Assembly: GCA_032164245.1 (NCBI GenBank)
Contig: JAVMKO010000021.1
Span: forward strand, 8,872,285 to 8,936,284
DNA from: Sternotherus odoratus
Lineage: Eukaryota > Chordata > Testudines > Kinosternidae
Length of the DNA: 64,000 nucleotides
Direction: 5' to 3'
Shown here: piece by piece, positions 55,580-64,000 of the stretch
How positions within the stretch are numbered: the stretch's first letter is position 1
Layout: every line of letters begins with the position of its first letter
Program-made: the position numbers and the translations under genes
The notes under the pieces: model-generated
What the model was told of the DNA's origin: nothing
What the model saw: only the letters and a program-made list of their open reading frames with translations
Databases searched by the model: none

Positions 55580-57100
55580 ACGTGTAACCCTGTACATAAT
55601 GGAACGTCTGTCTTCACAAGCGCCCAGAGACCTGTGGTTCTGTTTTACAGCCGCTTGCCGGTGTAACACCACACCCTTAGGTGAGCTGTCAATTGACCTA
55701 AAAGTCCAGTTCTCTAGTGGCCTGAATTAAAGGGTCCCCCTTTATTAGCTCATTGACAGGAGCAAAGCCCTGAACCTCTGTGGGTGGGTCAGCCATGGAG
55801 GGGGCAGAGAGTCACACAGGGAGTGTGGGCTACACCAGGGGCACTGTGCTATCCCATGGCAGGTGCATCGCCGCAGTCTCCAATGCAACCAGCTGTAATA
55901 TCGGGGACAGGCCATGGACTGAAGGAACCCCAGGGGTGTCTGTGGTCAGAGACCAGGCTTTCAGCAGGAGCAGGGTTGCTGCCGGCATCCAGACAGCCTG
56001 GCCATCTCGTTCCTTTGACACGGCTATTTATAGTGGTGTTGGCTGATGCCTCTGACAGGGGAGCCCTCAAATGGTTCCTCAGCCTGAGCTCGGGCAGGCT
56101 GGGGTGCGGGAGGGGGAGCCAGGTCACAACAGAGCGTGTGCGGAACAGCTTCATGCCGCTGACACCGGAAACTAGTCTCTTCCCCTTCTGCCAAGAATGG
56201 GCTCGTGGGTGAGTCCAGCTCTGAAGGAGGATTTACCACCATCCTGTAACCAGCTTCCGTAGTGCCCTCTGAGAGCCCCGGGGGGCGGGGGGGGGGAGTG
56301 TGTGGACAAACCTGTGACCGTCCTGTGGGCGGGGTGATCATGTCTGTGAACAGTTGGTTTAGATGGCACCAAGCTGACCATGACTTAGCCATGGGTGTAA
56401 ACCGTGGCGGATTGTGTACGGCCTCGTGTCCGCACCATTGGATAATAACCCTTTAGCTACCGGACTGACATCAAACATGGTTTTTCCTGTCCTCTCCCCT
56501 TGGCTTCAGGGCATTGCTGGGAAGCCAGGCAGATTGCCAGAATGCTATGGGCCGGCATGCTGCTCTTATATGGAGCTGAAGGTAGGAGCCAGTGCAGTTG
56601 TGAGTGTCCCTAACGCAGTGCTGGATTAAGGCCCCGAGGGGCCCTAAACGTGCGTCTGTAATGCCCTAGTATACATGTGCAGCTTAAACCAGCCTTACCC
56701 TGCCTGCAGACTGCGGTGTCTGCCATTTCGAAGGGTGGCTGATGGTACAGACCACTCTTGTCTGAGATGAGGGGTAACGTATAGAACCAAAGGAAAAACC
56801 CTTTGAGGCAGGAGGCATGATCATCATTCCCCTTTGGTCAGAAACCAGAGAGATACTCGCCTCCCAAACTCGGCAGGGCTCAGATTATCTCCCCCAGAGC
56901 TAATGTAACTGACTTCCTCCTCACCACCGGAGATTTGCCTTTTAGCCGTTTATTTGTCTGTTTAATTCAACTGAAATCCGGTGAGTGACCTGGTCAGAGA
57001 CGACTGTTCCTGGGAGTTTTATCCATTACTCGAGTGTGAGGTTTATCACTTGGGGCCAGGCTTCGGTCTGGGGTTTGCAGCTTTCTTTAAAATCAATAAA
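55580..57100. other. Intergenic, no gene recognised
   Basis: No gene is present. A perfect MEF2-type motif (CTATTTATAG) lies at 56,024-56,033. A fragment near 56,615-56,660 ('agtgctggattaaggccccg') resembles a MITE end. Confidence 0.4.
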
Positions 57101-57175
57101 TAAGATGAGGAAGACTTTGTAGCACCTTAGAGACTAACCAGTTTATTTCAGCATAAGCTTTCGTGGGCTAATCTT
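57101..57175 (-). repeat. Interspersed repeat with hammerhead-like core, copy C (truncated)
   Basis: On the - strand it reads GCCCAC-GAAA-GC-TTAT-GCTG followed by 'gttagtctctaaggtgctac'. The stem II half, GAAA and the short stem III are conserved, but the part bearing CTGATGA is missing. Confidence 0.75.
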
Positions 57176-58355
57176 AAACTTGTTTAAAATCACTGTCTTT
57201 TCTGTGGTTGCTTTTGGAAGTTGGGAAATTACATCAGTGGTCACCAGGGGGACCTAGCGAGTCTCCAGAATGAGGGAGAAGGGCACAAGCGCTCTGAGTC
57301 CTTAAGGAAGGACATCACCTGATGAGTGCAGTTTCAATTCAAAAAGAAAATCGGTAAAGTGCTTGGAACAATCCTGCCCCACAATGGTGCTTCCCCTCCC
57401 TCAGCCCAGTGCATTCTTCTGTTTATTTCCTCTCTCCTGACAATCTCTCCTTGCTGATCCTTTTCTACAAAAAGGAACCCATAATTCAGCCCCTGTGGGC
57501 CCCATTTGTACAGTTCTGGTGCAGCCCTGGGAGCTGAACGGTGTTAGCTACAATCCTCTTTAAATCCAGTTGTTGGTAGCACAGGGGTCTGGACCGTTTT
57601 GGGTGTGTCCTGTGAAAGGTCACACCAATAAACCTGAAATTTGTTTGTTCCCCTTTTGCGGTCGCTTTCCACAAGTATTCTGCTCAACTAATTTAGGGCA
57701 GGGATGTTCATGGAAACAGCAAATATTAAGTGATGGATGCTGAATGTTCGGGGAAATGAATTCTGATCTAAGTGCAAGCATGAGCATCAAAAATCTGATT
57801 CTAAATGACATTGATCCAATCAGGGGTTGAAACATAACACGTGACTTGTTCCCAATCAAAACTTACCAGTCAAGGCTGTTTTAAAACACTGCTCGCCAGC
57901 CGCCTGTACAGCATGATCATTCTGTAGATCAAGAAACAGCCAGATAAATTATCTGGTGAATAATTTTGAACGAAGTATAAATGAGGGTAAATTTAACCTG
58001 AGTGTTACACAAGTATAATGTGGCTTCATTTATTACATGTGTGTATGCGTCACTTATGCATCTATTGCATATATGATACATCCATAAATACAGTGAAAGC
58101 CCTTTATAATGTTTATGGTGATGGGTACTTGAAAATTAAAATAGAGGAGCTAGGTATTATTATTATTACTGTGAAGTTTTGTTTCATTGCATGAGGTCAC
58201 TCTCAGCAGAAGTTCATTCTAATCAGAATTACTATTTGCTGGCTGGGATGAGTGAAATCAATATGGGACTTTCACTTTACTTCAACAGAGTTTCCCTCTG
58301 TCTGAGCTCTATACACCAAGCCGATCTCTGTTGTTGTGGCCCGCGGGATATTTGT
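57176..58355. other. Intergenic A/T-rich stretch
   Basis: No gene was recognised. The 57,700-58,160 part is unusually A/T-rich compared with the rest of the window and ends in a TATTATTATTA tail typical of MIR ends (near 58,153). Confidence 0.45.
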
Positions 58356-58480
58356 AACAGGTTTCAGAGGGGTAGCGGTGTTAGTCTGTATCAGCAAGAA
58401 CAACGAGGAGTCCTTGTGGCACCTCTTTTATTTGGGCATAAGCTTTCATGGGCTAAAATCCACTTCATCAGATATTTGTG
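58356..58480 (-). repeat. Interspersed repeat with hammerhead-like core, copy D (most complete)
   Basis: On the - strand the order is CTGATGA (58,465-58,471), an AGTGGATTTTAGCCCAT hairpin, GAAA (58,444-58,447), GC-TTAT-GC-CC, and then 'gaggtgccacaaggactcct' through a 3' segment ending near 'cccctctgaaac'. This copy keeps both invariant core blocks. Its stem III closing pair is A-C rather than A-U. Confidence 0.8.
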
Positions 58481-58754
58481 TGTCCTCTGCATGGGGGTGG
58501 GGAGAGTTGTGCCATTAGACATCCACCAGGGGGCATGAATCATTGCAGAGCTCTGAGTCTTCTGCCAGCCGGGAGAGGGAAATAGGATAACAGCAGGAAA
58601 GGCCTAAACTCACCCTGGTGGGTTCTTATCCCCTGCCCATTAGCACGGTGCTGCTGCAGGCCAGAGCTCTAAAGCTGGTGCACCGAGTGGGGTGGAAGCT
58701 GCACGTTGTGTCCACGGATCCCCATGGAAAATTCCTCCCTTCCTGTGATCTGCC

Positions 58755-59300
58755 CCAGTGCGGGGCAGAATTGGGGCCGGCCGAGGCAGGGACCTCGGCG
58801 TGGGGCCTATGGGCCGGGGCAGCCATCTCCCTGCTGGGCTCTGTGTGCGGCGCATTGGGGATGGCACAGGGAGGAGCTCAGCCGGCCGGAGAGGGGTGCG
58901 GTTGGGTTGGGGGGTCTTCCTGGCAGTGGGCTCTGACGGGAGGCGCTTTGGAGACGGGGCAGTTGTCCTGGAAACGGCTGGGCGCCCCGTACGGGAGGCA
59001 AGCGCTGGCTCGGCGACAGAGTGTCCCGTAATGGGGACAGGGCGGCCGGCTCACCAACTGGCTCCGGCATGTCGGGCGTTTGAGATGGGGCCGTGCCGTC
59101 GAGGGCTGCGCCGGGGAAGGGGGGCCCTGCTGCTGCACCAGGAGCTTTCCCATCCCTTTATAAATAGCCCCGGTTCTCTCTTCCCCCCCCCCCCCCGCCC
59201 CGTCAGCCCGGGCCGCCTCCTCCAGGTGCGGCTGGGAACGATTAGCAGCTTTGCAGCGGCTGGCGGAGAGTGGGAACGGGAAGGGAAAGCGGGAGCCAGT
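58755..59300 (+). promoter_or_regulatory. Orphan CpG island with TATA/MEF2-like box
   Basis: CpG is dense from about 58,755 to 59,290 with no recognisable exon. A TATAAATA motif (59,159-59,166), which also fits a MEF2 site on the other strand, precedes an approximately 14 C run and a GC-rich segment with a CAG|gtgcgg donor-like word (59,225). A GTGGGAA word (59,270-59,276) resembles an RBPJ site. By synteny the next gene should be HEYL, a Notch target, but no HEYL coding exon was found. Confidence 0.45.
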
Positions 59301-59883
59301 CCCTCTTTCATCTCCCCCCACGGCTGCCAGGCCTGGTTTCCTTTTGAATCCGTTCATTTGTGCCAAACGGGGAGGGGAGGCGGGAACCCCACAAGAATGC
59401 GGCTGGGGATCTGGCTTCATTCAAACTGCTGGGCCGTGAATCCCCGCCACTTCCAGCCTGGGGAGGAGGCCAGCGCCAGACCCCACTACAGAGCCCCAGA
59501 GCAAACAAACAGGGAAACAGCGGCTCGGTTACCACAGTGACTGACTGGAAGGAGGCCCCCGGAGAAGAGTCCCCTACATGTCACGGCAGCCCCCAGGCGC
59601 GAGTCAGGATGAAAGGGCCCGGCGGAGGGATGAAGCTCAGGCTCTGTTTCATCCTTGTGTGGGGGACATTGTGCCTGGACAGACGCCCTTGTGTCAGCCT
59701 GGCTAGCGGCACAAAGGCGACAGGGTCGCTCCAAGGGATGCGGGGGGCGGGTGTCTTGTCTTTGGCCTTTGGGAACGGCGGGGTTTTGACTCGCTGCCGA
59801 CTCTGTCCCGGCCAATTAATTCTTTCCTCTTGCAGAAACAACGTCCTTCTGTGTGAGTGTCTTGGTGTCGCCCGCCCCCTCCC

Positions 59884-59942
59884 TGTGACAGACACACACA
59901 TACCCACACAGGGACCTACACACGCACACACACACACACAGA
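59884..59942. repeat. CA-rich simple repeat
   Basis: Interrupted CA/ACAC repeat with a cleaner (CA)n run near 59,925-59,940. Confidence 0.85.
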
Positions 59943-60234
59943 GGCCTGCTCCGTTCCCAGCAAGCTTCCTCTCGCTCTTTCTCAGCTGGACCACCAGCTG
60001 CGCCCGACCAGCAAACTCAGCCCAGCTGGGGCAGCTGCTGCTGCCTGGCACCTCGAGCGATTCGCACGGGGGTAGGGGGCTGGCCTGAGCCTGCTGTCTG
60101 GTGAGCTAATGGTGCAAGGGCAGGGCTGGGGGCGGGGCGAGAATGCGGGATTCCAGGACAACGCTTTGTTTTGAAATGTACGGAGGTGAGAGAATGCGGC
60201 AAAATCGAATGTTGGAGATTTAACAGTTAACAGG

Positions 60235-60630
60235 CAAGCACACAGTTGTGTATACGCGTCGCATGCCAATGCAACCTTGTAGCTACTCAGGTTTGCACAC
60301 TCGTGTGTATCCATGCCGCGTGCAGGTGCAGCCTTCCATGACACGCTTGCACCCACAAGCACACAGTTGTGTAGAACAGACCACATGCCAGCAGACACTG
60401 GTGCAGACTCACAGTTGTGGATACAGACCTCACACCCGCAGAGACTGGCACAGACACACATTTACAGAGCCGTGGATGGCTGTTGCATGCCAGAGCACAC
60501 TTGCTGAGGCGGATCCCTTGCACACGAACACACAGTTGTGTGTACTGGCCGCACGCTCATATCTGCTCCCACCCAAGCGCACAGTTGCATTTGCACATTC
60601 GCCTACATGTGCATTGACCCACATGCTCCA
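60235..60630. repeat. Degenerate minisatellite, unit about 50-60 bp
   Basis: The word CACAGTTGTG, or close variants, recurs near 60,240, 60,361, 60,411, 60,531 and 60,580. It is usually followed by a GACC-CATGCC(A)GC-like segment and a CA-rich spacer. The spacing is about 50-60 bases or a multiple of it. Open frames across it are repeat translations. Confidence 0.75.
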
Positions 60631-60639
60631 CACAAGCCT

Positions 60640-63600
60640 AAGGGCACCAACAAGCCCTCTCACCCCCACACACTTTTGGATATGCGGCCATCCCTGCAGG
60701 CCCCAGCCCACACTTTCGCCCAGCTCTTTCTCCCCTGAGGTTGTACGCGGTCTGGCGATCCTCTGGGCGTGCAGGCCAGTCCTCTGCATTTATTCCTTAT
60801 TTGTACCCTGGGCCGGTGCCACAGATGGGCTGTTGTTCCAGCCCGCAGGCTAGAATGCAAAGAAACAAGATTTAACTTCCTGCTATTCAATTAGCGAAAG
60901 TAGCCATCCATCACCCGCCCCTCGCGGCTGGCAGAAAAGAGACCCACCCACCACGCTTAGCTCTGGATAAACCCTCCTCTGGAGCAGTGTGGCTCCGAGT
61001 CATGGGCACTGAAGCTCCGAGCGCTGGGATCCCAGCCGGCACTGGCAGGGCACTGCAGGGAAGATGATCACTAGGTAAGCCACTCCTCCCGTTCTTACTC
61101 CTAGCAGAGCCATGTCTAGTCGACACTTTAACCTTCGGTCATAAATGTTCGTTTTCGAATGGTGAATCATCCTGCTTAAAGCAGTCGGGCCACCAGGCTT
61201 TGACAGAGACAGCCTGGTGGAGAGTAGCCATGGGTGATAGGGGAGCGGCCATCTTGGAAGGGGCAGTATTGTCCAGTGAGCTGTGTCCACAGGGGTTAGA
61301 TGCCATGAGACCCACCAGATGCCTGGGGGACCGTGGTAGCCTCTACCGGGGCCAGCTGAAGTGTTTCAGATCAAATGAGAACTGACTTGAGTCTGTGCCC
61401 TGAACTCACCCAAGCCCTGACCTCTTTGGTAAAGGCTCGTAGCCATGGAAACCCACCCGCCTTGCCCATGTCCAGAGTATGGACATGTGAGTCGCCATGG
61501 GGGGCAGCACGTCCCTATTCTTCACCGCTCTGGCCGCCTGATGTCAGATTTGCTGCTTCTGCCCAGTTTGGGTTCCTTCGGGAGGCTGGTTTGGCTGGCC
61601 CCCTGGCTCCGGGTTGGGCGCAGTGATTAAACTGCAGCACAGCCCCCCGGGGCCTGCGGCGGGCAGGCCGTTCCGAAAAGCCCAGAGAAATGACGGGGCT
61701 GCAGAAACAAGCCTCCATCCTCCACGTGCGCGCTGATCGCCGCCCGGCTGGACTCATGGACGCCTGGGTCCCCTGGGCACGGTCATGATGTCACTTCTTT
61801 ATGGCACAGGGAGCCCAGAGCTTCCCTGCCCCCCAGAGCTGGAGTCGCAGGCCGGGCCCCACTGCACGCCCTGAGGAAACATGTCCCGGCTTGAGGGGAA
61901 AGCCCACTGGCAGGTGTGTGCAGGCTCCAGAAAGAATCCACTTCACGCCAGTGATGGGGCGCCCCCCACCTCGGCCATGCAGTGATCTCTGCAAATGAAA
62001 CCCAGCTCCCCCTCTCCCGGCGCCAGAGCCCACACAACGCCTTGCTTTGGACCCTGTTTGGTGAGCGCTCCCTCCCCCCGAAATCTCCACAACTCCCAAC
62101 TTGCCTCCCCGCCCATTGCAGCTTTTGAGGTGGCTTCATTGCTTGGGGTTCCTAAGGACTCGAGCTCTTTCTCGCTCTCCTTTCATCCCTTCAAGCCCAC
62201 TCCAATTCCCATTCCTCTGCTTCTGGGCCTCTTTCTCCTATCCTCTTGCCCTGTATCTCGTGAGACCGGTGCTGGGACAACATCACAGCACTAAACGAGT
62301 TCATCCAGCAGCTCCGTGCTGTTGGTGTCTCTGTTCAAGACGCCTTTCGCTGGCTCGTTTATTGTTAACCCTCCTCTCGTCCCAGAGCCTCGCCCAGGCT
62401 TGGTCTTCCCAGCTGGCTTTGACCCCCCTCAGTGACACAGCTGGAATCAGTGCTGTCTGCAAACGTGTCAATGCACAAACTCCCCCTCACACACTTCATT
62501 CCTTCCTGGTGCTGCGGAAATAGAGTTACTACGGTGTTGGGACGTATTGAGCCAAGCTCTGACCACGCCAAGAGTGTCACTTCCGTGTCCTCTGGACCAG
62601 GAATGTCTATGACTATGTATCACCAGAGGGTGTAGAAGCCCCACTCTCAGGCCTCCACAGGGCGAGGTGCTGTAGAAACATGGAAGAAGACAGTCCCTGA
62701 TCCAAACTGCATATAGTCTAATGCTGTGGCCATGACGATCAAAAGTGTCTAAACCTGCCGGGTACTCAGCCAGGGTGCTGTTTGCTGAGCACTCATCTTG
62801 GGGTCTCAAGGAGACGGAGAGACCTTCAGGGATGCTGATGGTATAGCACCTCCCTCCCCTCGGCTTGAAGTGGTTTCTGTCATATCCGGGGTTCACCGCT
62901 TTGTTCAGGGCTGTCAGCACCTCCCGCTCTCCAAATGTTTCCAATGCCCCGGCAGGCCCCCAATCGCTTCAGATGAGCTCGGGCTGTCGTCGTCTTTCGG
63001 GGAGGATGTGGTCGAGGAAATACGGGGGTGCTCACGTGCACCTCCCCGCAAATGCACGTGCCGGCGTTACCTTCCCAGCCCCATCTGGCCAGCAGCAACG
63101 TAACGAGGCTCAGGGCGGGAGGCAGGAGAACGTTTTACAACTGAAAGTAATTAACCGAATAAAGCCCCTTTGAAAACCCAGTAATTAAAACCAGCCCCAA
63201 CCCCTTTGTTTGCCGTTCGAGCTCGGTTGATGTTTACTCATTTGCTTTCCAGCATGGGCCTTCTTGTGGCTTCGGAAGAAACGAAAGTTTGAAGTGGTGG
63301 GAGAAGAAAGGCTCTGGGATTGATGCGTTCCAGCTGGGGCGGGATGTCGTCCGTTTGTGTTTGCCGACTCGCACGATCGATGGACGCAAACGGAGCAAGC
63401 GCTGGAACTTGTCTGCTAGGCGGACCTCTCCCACAGCTCATGAGAGGGGGCTGGAGAATTATCGCTTGGGTGGGGAGGCGGGAACCATCCCTCTTGGCTG
63501 GTGGGTATTTTGGGGCCAGGGTAGGGAAGGCAGGTGCAGGACAAATTCACGGCCTGGCATTGTGTTCGCTGGAGCCCTCCGGACTGGCCCCAGAGGGGCG

Positions 63601-64000
63601 CCTAGGCCTTGGCTATACTAGACTTTTTTCTTCACGTTCCCATTGTTGCAGGAGCACTGGCACTGCCGTAACAGACACCTGCTGGCGTTCGAACCACTGA
63701 TCTCCAGCGCGGCCTCCCAGGAGCCGGGCAGCTGAGCTGGGGGGATGCATCTTCACCTGGAAAATCCTTATCCCACTGCCCTCCAGGGTGCCCCTGAGGC
63801 CCATCACTACCGCTTGGCATGTTTCACAGGTGAGGGAGGAGCAGCCCCATTTCCACCCAGGAAGTTCCTTGGGGCAGGGACTGTCCTTTGTTTTGGGTTC
63901 ACTCATTAAGGGTCCTGAGCATTTCTGGGGCCTCGGATGCTATTGTAATGCTAATAATGGGGATCTTTCCTCTACTACCCAGCCATTTTCATCAGATCTC
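60640..64000. other. Intergenic to window end, no gene recognised
   Basis: No exon was recognised, including HEYL bHLH-encoding sequence. An RFX-type X-box lies at 61,439-61,452. A fragment near 62,665-62,745 ('ggcgaggtgctgtagaaaca', 'gacagtccctgatccaaact') matches the old repeat seen near 35,150, and one near 63,610 ('ttggctatactagacttttt') matches the MITE end type. The block 63,270-63,440 is CpG-containing non-repeat sequence of unknown role. Confidence 0.45.

Noticed and set aside
58758..59540. 260-codon open frame in the orphan CpG island
   Set aside because: Open frames exist on both strands, as expected in GC-rich DNA with few stops. The translation is Gly/Arg/Pro-rich without any family motif, and no matching splice structure is seen.
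59600..59720. Possible signal peptide start (MKLRLCFILVWGTLCL) near a CpG island
   Set aside because: The short hydrophobic stretch follows an ATG, but no conserved continuation, splice pattern or family could be recognised.
58600..64000. HEYL first exons, expected by synteny
   Set aside because: I searched by eye for the bHLH-encoding segment and the start of HEYL on the + strand and found nothing convincing. The gene probably starts beyond the window.
1..64000. CRISPR arrays, operons, tRNA or rRNA genes
   Set aside because: None were found. The tRNA-like segments are heads of SINEs, and the tandem repeats are eukaryotic mini- and microsatellites.

Overview
This 64 kb window is vertebrate nuclear DNA, most likely from a hidden-necked (cryptodiran) turtle. 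The evidence is four copies of a tRNA-derived SINE with the turtle 'Cry' layout, whose 3' tail is shared with CR1, together with CR1 LINE 3' fragments, MIR/CORE-type SINE remnants, hAT-like miniature elements and a short Helitron. There are no operons or bacterial signals. Genes are intron-split with GT-AG boundaries, and most long open frames in the window are chance frames.

Two complete protein-coding genes are supported, in tandem on the + strand. HPCAL4 is a neuronal EF-hand calcium sensor of the visinin-like (VILIP/hippocalcin) family. It has a GC-rich CCAAT/GC-box promoter and non-coding exon 1 near 14.25-14.46 kb, three coding exons between 22,499 and 24,936 (191 aa), and a roughly 2 kb 3'UTR ending near 26.9 kb. 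NT5C1A is cytosolic 5'-nucleotidase IA. It has a TATA-containing CpG island at 35.4-36.1 kb and six coding exons between 35,791 and 50,657 (371 aa). A poly(A) signal lies at 51,256. The order and orientation HPCAL4 > NT5C1A match the conserved tetrapod block on human 1p34 (PPIE - HPCAL4 - NT5C1A - HEYL). PPIE would be expected left of the window and HEYL right of it, but no exon of either was recognised here.

Layout: 1-14.2 kb is intergenic, with CR1 pieces, nested miniature inverted-repeat elements and TG-rich satellites. 14.2-26.9 kb is HPCAL4, with an 8 kb first intron. 26.9-35.4 kb is intergenic and holds a hAT-like element, MIR relics and an RFX-type X-box. 35.4-51.3 kb is NT5C1A, whose 10.6 kb first intron holds an apparently full-length 546 bp non-autonomous Helitron, a CR1 fragment and a SINE. 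51.3-64 kb is intergenic, with repeats carrying a hammerhead-ribozyme-like core, a SINE nested in a GC-rich hAT-like element, an orphan CpG island with a TATA box near 59 kb, and a degenerate ~50-60 bp tandem repeat.

The two genes do not form a pathway. One is a calcium-myristoyl switch sensor in neurons, and the other makes adenosine from AMP, mainly in muscle in mammals. Their proximity is ancestral synteny. The most noteworthy signals outside the genes are the hammerhead-like repeat family, the Helitron with a relic of the RepHel start, the set of RFX X-box palindromes, and the orphan CpG island.
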